Source: UBA6115 sp050952935
GTDB taxonomy: Bacteria; Bacillota; Clostridia; Christensenellales; Aristaeellaceae
Length of the DNA stretch: 64,000 bases
Reading direction: 5' to 3'
Assembly: GCA_050952935.1 (NCBI GenBank)
Contig: JBMNLS010000002.1
Span: forward strand, 496,001-560,000
The notes beneath the pieces are model-generated. The model made no database searches. It was given only the letters and a program-made list of their open reading frames with translations, and was not told where the DNA came from. This document shows, piece after piece, positions 8,206 through 15,915 of the stretch. The position numbers and the translations under genes were made by a program. Each line of letters starts with the position of its first letter. Position 1 is the stretch's first letter.

Positions 8206-9132
8206 TCACCTTAGGTCGATCCGGGGATCGAGAAGTTTGTAGAGAATATCGCTAAGCAGGTTCAGAGAGATGATCAGTGTGGCCAGAAAAATGGTAACCC
8301 CCATGATCATCATGTAGTCGGTGCGCAGCATGGAGTTAACAAAGAGACGACCCAGACCGGGCACGGCGAAAATATTTTCCACCACCATGGAACCGGTGAG
8401 GATGTAAGCCATCATGGGGCCGGCATAGGTTACCACCGGGCCCAGGGCATTTTTCAGCGCGTGCTTATAGATGATTTTGGAACGCGGGAGGCCTTTGGCC
8501 CTCGCGGTGCGCACATAATCCTGCCCCAACACATCCAGCATGGCCGATCGCTCAAGGCGTGTGGTATAGGCCATGGGATAAAGCGACAAGGAGATGATTG
8601 GCAGCACCAGACCGCCCGGCTGAGAACCCATGGTGGGGAACCAGCGCAAATTGAGGGCGAAGATAAGCAGGAACAGTGTCGCAACCACAAAGGAGGGCAT
8701 GGACACCAAGGCTGTGGTCATCACTTGGATGATTTTATCCGGCCACCGTCCCCGGGCAAGGGCTGCAAAGGCGCCCAGCAACACCCCCAGGGTGAGGGCG
8801 ATGATGGCGGCAGAAAGCCCAATGGTGGCCGAATAGCTAAAGGCATCGCTGATCAGCTCCGACACGGTTTTCCCCACCCAGGCGGTGGACAGGCCCAGGT
8901 CAAAGCGGAACAGGCTGCCCAGATAGTTGAAAAACTGAACGATCACCGGTTTGTCAAAGCCATATTTTGCTTCCAGGGCGCGGATGGTGGCATCGGTAAG
9001 AGCTTTTTCGGCTGAGAAGGGGCTGGCCGGAATAGCATGCATGATAAAAAATGTGAGGGCAATGACCAGAAAGATGGTAAGGATTGCCATGCCGAGGCGT
9101 TTAAGCAAATATATCAGGAAGCGTGAGGGCAC
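8206..9132 (-). CDS. oppB: Oligopeptide ABC transporter permease (OppB-like)
   Basis: A 308-residue permease with the OppB start (LLKRLGMAILTIFLVIALTFFIMHAIP contains the first helix), six predicted membrane segments, and the EAA loop DYVRTARAKGLPRSKIIYKH near residue 210. It is the first gene of the minus-strand operon oppB-C-D-F-A. The start codon is GTG 9132, set by AAAGGAGG six bases upstream. A consensus promoter lies at 9168-9195. It forms the peptide channel together with OppC. Confidence 0.92.
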   Translation of the reverse strand: MPSRFLIYLLKRLGMAILTIFLVIALTFFIMHAIPASPFSAEKALTDATIRALEAKYGFDKPVIVQFFNYLGSLFRFDLGLSTAWVGKTVSELISDAFSYSATIGLSAAIIALTLGVLLGAFAALARGRWPDKIIQVMTTALVSMPSFVVATLFLLIFALNLRWFPTMGSQPGGLVLPIISLSLYPMAYTTRLERSAMLDVLGQDYVRTARAKGLPRSKIIYKHALKNALGPVVTYAGPMMAYILTGSMVVENIFAVPGLGRLFVNSMLRTDYMMIMGVTIFLATLIISLNLLSDILYKLLDPRIDLR

Positions 9133-9167
9133 AATATCCTCCTTTCAAAAAAAGAAGAGTCCAGATA

Positions 9168-9195
9168 ATCATACACGATTGTTGCAAGTTGTCAA
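9168..9195 (-). promoter_or_regulatory. Promoter of the oppBCDFA operon
   Basis: On the minus strand a perfect -35 TTGACA (9190-9195) and a -10 TATGAT (9168-9173) are separated by 16 bases. Transcription would start near 9161, leaving a leader of about 30 nt before the GTG of oppB. No operator-like repeat is obvious. Confidence 0.8.
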
Positions 9196-9365
9196 TGCAG
9201 GCGGCTTAGTCATTCCAGCTTAACTGTGTTTTTTGATGAATAAAAGTGAAGACCCTGTTTCGGGGTGTGCTTGCTTCCGCTCAACCTCTCTAATAGCAAA
9301 AGACTCGGAGTTTTTTTCAGCAATCCAAACCTTTCAGTACCCTTGTCTTTGGCTATTATTTGTAA

Positions 9366-10034
9366 CTACCAAATAAATGGTATCAAGCGATATTTTACTT
9401 TTTGCATGTATTGTCGATAACCTCTGAGTTCCTTTTCAAGAAACTTTTCCTCGTGTTTTATCCTGTTTGCAATGATTATCGGATATGCCAGAAAAATCGC
9501 AAACGAATGAAGCGAACCTAATACAAGAGGTGTTGACAAAAACATAAGCAGCGTAACACTATACATCGGATGTCTTACAATACCATATAAACCGGTGTCA
9601 ATAACCTTTTGGCCTTCCTGTACCTCAATCGTGCGGCTAAGGTATGTGTTTTCCCTGAGCACCTCTGCATAAAGGATATATGCTGCAAGAAACACTACCG
9701 CAGCACCGATTGCAACACTATTTGGCAGGGTATACCAACCAAAACGAAATCCAAGTCCTGCAATGATGAAACCTGCTAAGAACATCAGTCCGCTTATCCT
9801 CACAACAAGGCTTTGCTCTTTTTGTTCCTCTTTTGCATTCAACCGTTTTTTTAACAGTTCAGGATTTTTGAACATCATTATAGTTCCGACAAAGAACATC
9901 GGTACGAAAAGGATGCCCATAAATAACCAACCGCTAAAAAACAAAAATGTGCCAGCAGGCAAAAATATTGACAAGCCTACCAAAGCAACACCCAGCAGAA
10001 ATTTAGATAATGTTTGAATTAATAATATTGTCAT
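9366..10034 (-). CDS. Isoprenylcysteine carboxyl methyltransferase-like membrane protein
   Basis: A 222-residue membrane protein with about five hydrophobic segments. The C-terminal half holds the signature of the ICMT/phospholipid methyltransferase family: GLYGIVRHPMYS (about 149-160), where the RHPxY motif binds S-adenosylmethionine, and the terminal pattern RIKHEEKFLEKEL...Y..Y. Bacterial members methylate unknown small molecules or lipids at the membrane. The gene is visibly richer in A/T than its neighbours, as are its flanks (about 9,230-10,200), which suggests acquisition by transfer (inference). The ribosome site before ATG 10034 is weak and no clear promoter was found. Confidence 0.8.
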   Translation of the reverse strand: MTILLIQTLSKFLLGVALVGLSIFLPAGTFLFFSGWLFMGILFVPMFFVGTIMMFKNPELLKKRLNAKEEQKEQSLVVRISGLMFLAGFIIAGLGFRFGWYTLPNSVAIGAAVVFLAAYILYAEVLRENTYLSRTIEVQEGQKVIDTGLYGIVRHPMYSVTLLMFLSTPLVLGSLHSFAIFLAYPIIIANRIKHEEKFLEKELRGYRQYMQKVKYRLIPFIW

Positions 10035-10201
10035 TACAATTATCCGCAGCAGTAATTCTCATTCTCTTCTCGAAGATGTTATACATTGAAGTTGGAGCCA
10101 TCGGCGGCTATGCAACAATCTGACTTTTTATTAGCATAATTTAGATTGAAGGAAATGGCAGGGACAAAAACAAGTGCAGCTCTGAAATCAAAAAGCACGC
10201 C

Positions 10202-11683
10202 TTAGCCGTGATAGAGTTTATGGGTCTGATATTTGGGGTCACAGGTGAGGTTGACGCCCAGGCGGCGGAAGACGTTTTCATCCACTGATGAGAGGATGAC
10301 CGAGGTATGCACCTCGCAGCCCTTCAGCTGAGGAAGCTGCGACAACGCCAGGGCGGCGGAGGAGCTTTGGGAGGCGGTGATGGACAGGGCAACCAGCACC
10401 TCATCGGTGTGCAGGCGGGGGTTGCGGTTGCCCAGATAGTTGATTTTTAAATCCTGTACGGGGCCGATCACCTCAGGGGGGATCAGCTTTTCCTTTTTAG
10501 GGATACCGGCCAGGGCTTTGAGGGCGTTTAGCAGCAGGGCGGCGGAGGCGCCCAGGAGGCTGGAGGTTTTGCTGGTGATGATGGTGCCGTTTGGCAGCGC
10601 GATGGCGGCGGCGGGCGCGCCGGTTGACTCCGCCCGCTTGCGGCTGGCGGCGATCACGGGGCGGTCAGCATCGCTGAGCTTAAGCTGCTGCATCAGGATT
10701 TGGAGCTTGTTGACTTCCTCATCAGCCACATGCCCGCGGCGCTGCTCGCACAGGCTGGTGTACAGCCGCCGGATCACCTCCTGCTTCGCGGCTTCCTCCA
10801 CCAGCGCGTCATCGGTGATGCACTGGCCCACCATGTTCACCCCCATATCAGTGGGGGATTGATAGGGCATGTCCTTCCAGATGCGCTCCAGAATGGTGCG
10901 CAGAATGGGGAACACCTCAATGTCTCGGTTGTAGTTGGTGGCGGGGATCTGGTAGGCTTCCAGGTGGAAGGGGTCAAGGGCATTGACATCGCCCAGATCC
11001 ACTGTGGCTGCTTCATAGGCCACATTCAGCGGGTGCTTGAGCGGCAGGTTCCAGATGGGAAAGGTTTCAAACTTGGCGTAACCGGCTTTGATGCCCCGCT
11101 GATGCTCCTGATAAAGCTGGGACAGACATACGGCCATTTTTCCGCTTCCCGGCCCTGGCGCTGTCACCAGAACCAGGGGGTGGGTGGTTTCCACAAACTC
11201 GTTTTTGCCATACCCCTTATCGCTCACCACCAGATCAACATTGGTGGGATAGCCTTCAATCAGATAATGCACATAGACCTTAACCCCCTGGCCGCGCAGC
11301 TTTTTGCGGAAGAGCACGGCGTTACGCTGATTGGTCCAGTGGGTGATGACCACCGAGCCCACCTGCATCTGCGCCGCGTTGAAAGCGTCAATCAGCCGCA
11401 GCACTTCCTGGTCATAGGTGATGCCCAGATCGCCCCGCACCTTGTTTTTCTCAATATCATCAGCGCTGATGACGATGATGATCTCAATTTGTTCGCGGAG
11501 CTTTGCCAGCATGCTGATTTTGCTGTCCGGCTGGAAGCCGGGCAGCACCCTGGCGGCGTGGTTATCGTCAAATAGCTTGCCGCCCAATTCCAGGTAGAGC
11601 TTTCCTCCAAACTGAGAAACGCGCTCCATGATCTTCTCAGACTGGGCGCGTGTGTACAGGTCATGGTCAAAGCCGGTGCGCAT
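10202..11683 (-). CDS. DUF1846 family protein
   Basis: A 493-residue protein of the DUF1846 family, recognised by its opening (GFDHDLYTRAQSEKIMERV) and by its length near 500. The family is widespread in Firmicutes and has known structures but no firm biochemical role. A P-loop-like GPGSGKMA motif (about residues 176-183) suggests nucleotide or phosphate binding. The start at ATG 11683 is supported by GGGAGG a few bases upstream, and a promoter is present at 11755-11783. It stands alone between a methyltransferase-like gene and a small P-loop gene. No function should be assigned. Confidence 0.85.
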   Translation of the reverse strand: MRTGFDHDLYTRAQSEKIMERVSQFGGKLYLELGGKLFDDNHAARVLPGFQPDSKISMLAKLREQIEIIIVISADDIEKNKVRGDLGITYDQEVLRLIDAFNAAQMQVGSVVITHWTNQRNAVLFRKKLRGQGVKVYVHYLIEGYPTNVDLVVSDKGYGKNEFVETTHPLVLVTAPGPGSGKMAVCLSQLYQEHQRGIKAGYAKFETFPIWNLPLKHPLNVAYEAATVDLGDVNALDPFHLEAYQIPATNYNRDIEVFPILRTILERIWKDMPYQSPTDMGVNMVGQCITDDALVEEAAKQEVIRRLYTSLCEQRRGHVADEEVNKLQILMQQLKLSDADRPVIAASRKRAESTGAPAAAIALPNGTIITSKTSSLLGASAALLLNALKALAGIPKKEKLIPPEVIGPVQDLKINYLGNRNPRLHTDEVLVALSITASQSSSAALALSQLPQLKGCEVHTSVILSSVDENVFRRLGVNLTCDPKYQTHKLYHG

Positions 11684-11754
11684 GCTGCCTCCCTTTAAAC
11701 AATGAAAAATGGAGTCCGGTACTCCGTCACGGCGGTTTAATTCAAAACAGGTTT

Positions 11755-11783
11755 ATTGTAGCGCAAGCAGGGGGGATTTGCAA
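11755..11783 (-). promoter_or_regulatory. Promoter of the DUF1846 gene
   Basis: On the minus strand TTGCAA (11778-11783), 17 bases, TACAAT (11755-11760). Spacing is ideal and five of six -10 bases match. Start of transcription is expected near 11748. Confidence 0.65.
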
Positions 11784-11830
11784 GGGAAAAGGAGCCCCTG
11801 AAACCTCAGGAACTCCTCAGAATCTCAATC

Positions 11831-11852
11831 AAAACAGACCTCGGTCTGTTTG
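11831..11852 (-). terminator. Weak hairpin terminator after the P-loop gene
   Basis: AAACAGAC (11832-11839) pairs perfectly with GTCTGTTT (11844-11851) around a 4-nt loop, 46 bp past the stop of the small P-loop gene and upstream of the DUF1846 promoter. The T content after the stem on the minus strand is modest, so termination may be partial. Confidence 0.4.
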
Positions 11853-11897
11853 CCTCCTAAAACGCCTAAATGTTACATGCACACCTTGCAGAGCGTG

Positions 11898-12308
11898 TTA
11901 GATGAAATGCTTCCTGATGTAATCGGGCGCTTCTGCGTCATCGCAGCTGACGGAGAGCACGAAGAGGATGTTGCGCTTTTCGCCAAGGGCCTCCAGTTTG
12001 TTGAAAAACCATTCGGTTTCATCGGGCCTGGCGTGCACCAGTTTGAGGAAGGCGTCGATGAAGACGGTGGTCACATCAAAGTTCTGCGCCAGCATGCCGC
12101 AGATGAAGCCGTAGAACATCTCTGGGCCCGCCATGTCATATTCTCCGGCGTTCACGAAGCGGATTTCGTGGCGCAGGTCGAACATGTAGCGGTTGTCGTC
12201 ATCCACAAAAACGACATCGCCATGTGGATCAACAACCGCATCATTGGCCATGTCGATAATTCTTTTGGTTTTGCCGGAACCTTTCTTGCCGTGAATGACT
12301 TGTATCAT
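11898..12308 (-). CDS. Small P-loop NTPase of unknown function
   Basis: A 136-residue cytoplasmic protein that begins almost directly with a Walker A motif, HGKKGSGKTK (about residues 6-15). A Walker B-like stretch TTVFIDAF (about 80-87) and a late strand NILFVLSVSC follow. The size fits a minimal P-loop domain with no extra domains. Such short proteins are often loosely labelled PilT-like, but nothing here supports a motility role. GGGGGAA lies about eight bases before ATG 12308, and an excellent promoter is present at 12344-12372, so the gene is expressed on its own. Partner and substrate are unknown. Confidence 0.75.
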   Translation of the reverse strand: MIQVIHGKKGSGKTKRIIDMANDAVVDPHGDVVFVDDDNRYMFDLRHEIRFVNAGEYDMAGPEMFYGFICGMLAQNFDVTTVFIDAFLKLVHARPDETEWFFNKLEALGEKRNILFVLSVSCDDAEAPDYIRKHFI

Positions 12309-12343
12309 GGGACATTCCCCCTTTATTTGTAATGTTTAGGTAA

Positions 12344-12372
12344 AGTATACCACATAAGCGCCGGGATGCCAA
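12344..12372 (-). promoter_or_regulatory. Promoter of the small P-loop gene
   Basis: On the minus strand TTGGCA (12367-12372), 17 bases, TATACT (12344-12349), with TGG just before the -10 (extended type). Near-consensus, predicted to be strong. Confidence 0.75.
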
Positions 12373-12405
12373 GGAAACATAGGGATACCAAAAACGCCAT
12401 TTTAC

Positions 12406-12424
12406 TTCATATGAATCATATGAA
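12406..12424. repeat. Inverted repeat upstream of the P-loop gene promoter
   Basis: TTCATATG (12406-12413) and CATATGAA (12417-12424) form a perfect 8-bp palindrome around AAT. It lies about 34 bp upstream of the -35 box at 12367-12372 and next to the hydrolase terminator. It could be an operator for a dimeric regulator; no regulator is known. Confidence 0.45.
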
Positions 12425-12441
12425 GATGATGCGTACTAATA

Positions 12442-12483
12442 GGAAAAAAACCAAATCAGGGCTGTCACTGCTGCGACAGCCCC
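12442..12483 (-). terminator. Terminator of the alpha/beta hydrolase gene
   Basis: GGGCTGTC (12459-12466) pairs with GACAGCCC (12475-12482) around an 8-nt loop. On the minus strand it is followed by TGATTTGG and then seven T (12443-12449). It sits 21 bp past the hydrolase stop at 12504. Confidence 0.7.
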
Positions 12484-12503
12484 AAAAAGCAAAATGGTTT
12501 TTA

Positions 12504-13535
12504 TCAGCGGATAAATGATGTCAGCGCAGCGACGAATTTTTCGGGCTCCTCCAAGTGGCTGGCATGGGAGCAGCCGGGGAACACCGTTTCGGTGTAGGCG
12601 CCGCCGTTTTGCTTATACTGCTCCAATACCTTGCGGGTTTGGGCCACCATGGGCTGGGGTGGGAAGGTTTCAGCCCCGGGGTAGCCGGGTACGATGCCCA
12701 TCTGCCCCAGCACCGCCAGATCAGAAAAAGACTGATCGCTGACCAGGCTGTCCGCGTCCCCCCGGATCCACAGGATGGGGGGCTTGGGGTGTACATCCCG
12801 GATGCCGGACACATTGGCGTACTGAGGAGCCAGGGCGTTGCTGATGCCTTTTTCACCGGGCAGCACATAGGGAAAGGCAGCTTGGGGGATGTAGTTGCCA
12901 GGGTAATAATCCTCCCCCAGACGGATTTTCAGCAGCTCTTTGACAAACAAGTCCTGCCACTGCTTTTCCATCGGCCAGCCCTTGGCAAACAGGGATTTTT
13001 CCAGCACGGAGCGGGCGGCAAACGGGTCGTCCCCCTCATCTTTTGCGGCCAGCTTGGCCAGGAAATCCGGGTTGGCAAAGCCGCCGGGCGCTCCCCAGCC
13101 GTTGGCATCGTACATTTCTCCATCCTCTCCCTTGGTGCCGCCAAAACCATAGGGGGACATGGGGGAGAGCAAAATAAGATGGGTGGGTTTTTCCGGGTGA
13201 AGCTCCACATAGCGCATAGCCACACCGCCGCCTAAAGACCAGCCCAACAGGGCGAAGCGCTCAAGGCCCAGGGCTTGGGCGAAAGCGTCGATGTCTTCCG
13301 CCCAGTCTGTCAGGGCGGTGGGGGCCTTGACGGGGCTTGCTTCCGTATCACCAAAGCCGTTTAAATCAGGCGCCGCCACATCGTAGTGCTCTGCCAATTG
13401 CAAAATAGTTGGGAAGAAAAACGCCGCAGAGGAGGCGTTGCCGTGGATAAGCAACAGCTTGCGGGAAGAAGGATCTCCCAGGCGATAATAGGCTATTTTG
13501 CGGCGGGGGGTGTTCAGATATTGTTTTTCATACAT
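12504..13535 (-). CDS. Alpha/beta hydrolase
   Basis: A 343-residue hydrolase of the alpha/beta fold. An HGNASS oxyanion loop (about 41-46), the nucleophile elbow GWSLGGG (serine near residue 98), a late acid in WIRGDADSLVSD and the histidine in GCSHASHLEEPEKF make a complete Ser-Asp-His triad. A larger-than-usual cap region lies between. Substrate unknown (ester, lactone or haloalkane type enzymes all fit). The frame extends upstream to 13565, but AAAGGAG (13545-13551) places the start at ATG 13535. A consensus promoter and an operator-like repeat lie just upstream, divergent from the Liv-type operon. Confidence 0.85.
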   Translation of the reverse strand: MYEKQYLNTPRRKIAYYRLGDPSSRKLLLIHGNASSAAFFFPTILQLAEHYDVAAPDLNGFGDTEASPVKAPTALTDWAEDIDAFAQALGLERFALLGWSLGGGVAMRYVELHPEKPTHLILLSPMSPYGFGGTKGEDGEMYDANGWGAPGGFANPDFLAKLAAKDEGDDPFAARSVLEKSLFAKGWPMEKQWQDLFVKELLKIRLGEDYYPGNYIPQAAFPYVLPGEKGISNALAPQYANVSGIRDVHPKPPILWIRGDADSLVSDQSFSDLAVLGQMGIVPGYPGAETFPPQPMVAQTRKVLEQYKQNGGAYTETVFPGCSHASHLEEPEKFVAALTSFIR

Positions 13536-13566
13536 GACGATGTCTCCTTTTAACAAAGTTTGCAAC

Positions 13567-13583
13567 CTGTTCTTTTCGAACAG
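13567..13583. repeat. Operator-like inverted repeat over the hydrolase start site
   Basis: CTGTTC (13567-13572) and GAACAG (13578-13583) flank five bases and touch the -10 box at 13582-13587. A bound dimer there would block transcription of the hydrolase gene. Confidence 0.5.
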
Positions 13584-13610
13584 TATAAGGGCTGGAAATT
13601 AGGCTGTCAA
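13582..13610 (-). promoter_or_regulatory. Promoter of the alpha/beta hydrolase gene
   Basis: On the minus strand a perfect -35 TTGACA (13605-13610), 17 bases, then TATACT (13582-13587). Near-consensus. Confidence 0.8.
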
Positions 13611-13707
13611 ACCGGCAGCGGAGAAGAAAAGTGTTGACGAGAAGCAAACAAGATGGAGCATATTCACAACACGGAATGTATTTTTAATGTTTTTAATAAC
13701 ATCCATT

Positions 13708-13721
13708 CCTGTTAGAACAGG
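13708..13721. repeat. Inverted repeat with the same half-site
   Basis: CCTGTT-AG-AACAGG is a perfect palindrome whose core half (CTGTT/AACAG) matches the repeat at 13567-13583. The two may be sites for the same regulator with different spacing; this is a guess from sequence only. Confidence 0.35.
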
Positions 13722-13922
13722 ATAATTTTTTGCCGAACAATACCTTTCTGCTGTTTTTATATGGAAGAAAAAACAGAGAAAAATGCTTGTGAGACAGCGG
13801 CTTTCAGCATGGCATTTCAGGTTGAGACAACTTTTTGGGGATCAGGATGATAGAATGATGTATAAAAAATGCACCAAATAACCCATTCAAACAGGTGCTG
13901 AAATGGTGTAAGTAAAAGATGG

Positions 13923-13944
13923 AACATGAATCACCTTTCATGTT
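13923..13944. repeat. Inverted repeat upstream of the Liv-type operon
   Basis: AACATGAA (13923-13930) and TTCATGTT (13937-13944) are perfect inverted copies with a 6-nt spacer, 133 bp before the first gene of the operon. A palindrome of this length suits a TetR-type dimer, and the operon ends with a TetR gene. The link is inference. Confidence 0.45.
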
Positions 13945-14076
13945 TGTGGGTGGTTCAAAACAGATCAAAACGGAGGAGCAGGTGACTTAGGCTCATGGTT
14001 GCCGTGAGGAAGGCGATCAATTGTTCATTACAGACAAAAGCTTGATTAAACAACAAACAGAAGGAGAGAAACAGAC

Positions 14077-14796
14077 ATGAGACTAAAGGACAAAGTTGCT
14101 ATCATTACCGGCGCTGCCAAAGGCCTGGGTGGGGAAATGGCCCAGCTGTTTGCCAAAGAAGGCGCCAAAGTGGTTGCCCTGGACATGGGGGAGATGACCT
14201 ATGAGGCGGAGAATGTAGAATACTACAAGCTCAACGTCACCGATGTGGCAGCCTGTGAAACCCTGTTCAACTATGTGAAGGATAAGTATGGTCGTATTGA
14301 TGTGTTGGTCAACAACGCCGGCATTACCCGGGATGCCATGACCAGGAAAATGACAGACGAGCAGTGGGACGCGGTTATTGACGTAAACTTAAAAGGCGTC
14401 TTCAACCTGACCCGTTTTGTGGGTCCCTACATGCAGACTCAGCGCGGCGGCAGCATCATCAGCATTTCAAGCGTGGTCGGGGTGTTTGGCAACATTGGCC
14501 AGGCCAACTATGCGGCCACCAAGGCGGGTATCATTGGGCTTACAAAAACCTGGGCGAAGGAGTTTTCTCTTAAAGGCGGCAATGTCCGTGTCAACTGCAT
14601 CGCCCCGGGTTACACTATGACCGACATTTTAAAAACCGTTCCTCAGGATTTGCTGGATAAATTCGCAGCCATGACCATGCTGGGCCGCCTGGGGCAACCC
14701 CATGAAATTGCCAACGCGGCTTTGTTCCTGGCCAGCGACGAAGCCAGCTTTATTACCGGGCAGACCCTCCAGGTTGACGGAGGCATGCGCTTGTAA
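14077..14796 (+). CDS. Short-chain dehydrogenase/reductase, FabG-like
   Basis: A 239-residue NAD(P)-dependent reductase of the SDR family. It shows the cofactor motif TGAAKGLG (11-18), NNAG (79-82), catalytic N104, S131/S132, Y145 and K149 (YAATK), and the late PGYTMTD loop. The closest known group is 3-oxoacyl-ACP reductase (FabG), which reduces 3-ketoacyl thioesters, but SDRs of this type also act on CoA esters and free keto groups. It heads the Liv-type operon rather than a fab cluster (no acyl carrier protein, FabD or FabF nearby). That argues for a specialised acyl substrate. AAGGAGAG precedes ATG 14077. Confidence 0.88.
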   Translation: MRLKDKVAIITGAAKGLGGEMAQLFAKEGAKVVALDMGEMTYEAENVEYYKLNVTDVAACETLFNYVKDKYGRIDVLVNNAGITRDAMTRKMTDEQWDAVIDVNLKGVFNLTRFVGPYMQTQRGGSIISISSVVGVFGNIGQANYAATKAGIIGLTKTWAKEFSLKGGNVRVNCIAPGYTMTDILKTVPQDLLDKFAAMTMLGRLGQPHEIANAALFLASDEASFITGQTLQVDGGMRL

Positions 14797-14803
14797 AACA
14801 TCA

Positions 14804-14833
14804 GGGGATGAGCGCTTTTGCTCATCCCCTTTT
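14804..14833 (+). terminator. Attenuator-like hairpin between the reductase and KAS III genes
   Basis: GGGGATGAGC (14804-14813) pairs perfectly with GCTCATCCCC (14820-14829) around a 6-nt loop and is followed by four T. It resembles a terminator placed inside an operon and probably lowers expression of the downstream genes relative to the reductase. Confidence 0.6.
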
Positions 14834-14877
14834 CTGAAAATCCACACAACAAAAAGCGGTAAAGGAGACAGCACACC

Positions 14878-15915
14878 ATGACCAAGCATCATGTAGGCAT
14901 TGTAGGAACCGGCATTTATCTGCCCAAAGGCCGGATGACAGCGGCGGAAATCGCGGCGCAAACCAAGGGCGTATGGAGTGAGGAAGCCGTACGGGCAAAA
15001 TTAGGCATCAATGTAAAAACCATGCCGCAGGATCCGGTGATGGACGGCACCCAGGAAATGGGCGCTTTGGCTGCGCTTGACTGCTTAAAAAACACCGGCG
15101 CAAAGGCGGAGGAGATTGATGTGATCCTCTGCATCGGCGAGGAATGGAAGGAGTATCCCCTTACCACCTCAGCCCTGTATATTCAAGACCGCATTGGCGC
15201 GGTGAACGCCTGGGGAATCGATGTGCAGAACCGCTGCTGCACCTGTGTGTCCGCGATGAAAATCGCCAAGGACATGATGCTTGCGGATGATGAAATCAAC
15301 ACCGTTCTGGTGGCGGGAGGTTACCGCAACTGCGATTTCTTGGATTACACCGACCGGAACATGTCCATGATGTATAACCTGGGCGCAGGAGGCGGCGCGA
15401 TCCTGCTGAAAAAGGATTATGGCAAAAATCTGCTGCTGGGCAGCCACATCCTTTCTGACGGTTCCCTGGCCCGCACGGCCGGGGTGGAGATCGGCGGGCA
15501 CACCAAGCCCATCACCTGTGAAAACCTGGAGGAAGCCAAACGCTCCCTCAGGCTGTTTGAGCCGGAGAAGATGAAAGCCCGCTTAAACGAGGTTTCCGCC
15601 CAGAACTGGGTGACCTGCATTGAAAAATCCCTTGAAAAATCCAGCCTTGCCTTGTCAGACCTGGATTATTTGGCCATCCTGCACATCAAGCGCTCCGGCC
15701 ACCTGGGCATGCTGAAGGATCTGGGCCTCACGGAAGAGCAGACCATTTATCTTGAAGACTACGGCCACATCGGGCAGATCGACCAGATCCTCTCCCTCCA
15801 CCTGGCGCTGGAGCAGGGCAAGGTCAAGGACGGCTCGGTCATCTGCATGCTGGCAGCAGGCATTGGCTATGTCTGGGCTGCCAATATTATCAAGTGGGGA
15901 CCAATAGACGCATGA
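14878..15915 (+). CDS. 3-oxoacyl-ACP synthase III-like (KAS III/thiolase fold) enzyme
   Basis: A 345-residue thiolase-fold protein. Alignment by eye with FabH puts the nucleophile at C120 (DVQNRCCTC). H269 (ILHIKRSG) lies at the first active-site histidine, and H297 (YGHIGQID) stands where FabH has asparagine (GNTSAAS). A Cys-His-His set, if correct, is closer to KAS I/II and thiolases than to classical FabH. The reaction would be acyl transfer or a Claisen-type condensation on an acyl thioester. AAGGAG precedes ATG 14878, and the stop overlaps the next ATG (ATGA, 15912-15915), so it is translationally coupled to the permease gene. Its exact substrate is unknown. Confidence 0.75.
   Translation: MTKHHVGIVGTGIYLPKGRMTAAEIAAQTKGVWSEEAVRAKLGINVKTMPQDPVMDGTQEMGALAALDCLKNTGAKAEEIDVILCIGEEWKEYPLTTSALYIQDRIGAVNAWGIDVQNRCCTCVSAMKIAKDMMLADDEINTVLVAGGYRNCDFLDYTDRNMSMMYNLGAGGGAILLKKDYGKNLLLGSHILSDGSLARTAGVEIGGHTKPITCENLEEAKRSLRLFEPEKMKARLNEVSAQNWVTCIEKSLEKSSLALSDLDYLAILHIKRSGHLGMLKDLGLTEEQTIYLEDYGHIGQIDQILSLHLALEQGKVKDGSVICMLAAGIGYVWAANIIKWGPIDA

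Larger units (their letters stand above)
13536..14076. other. Divergent regulatory region between hydrolase and Liv-type operon
   Basis: This 541-bp stretch holds no supported gene. It contains the hydrolase promoter, three inverted repeats (13567-13583, 13708-13721, 13923-13944) and an A/T-rich centre. For the rightward operon I see only weak promoter candidates (TTGAGA at 13822-13827 with GATGAT at 13846-13851; TATAAA at 13861-13866). The ribosome site AAGGAGAG stands just before 14077. Confidence 0.6.
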
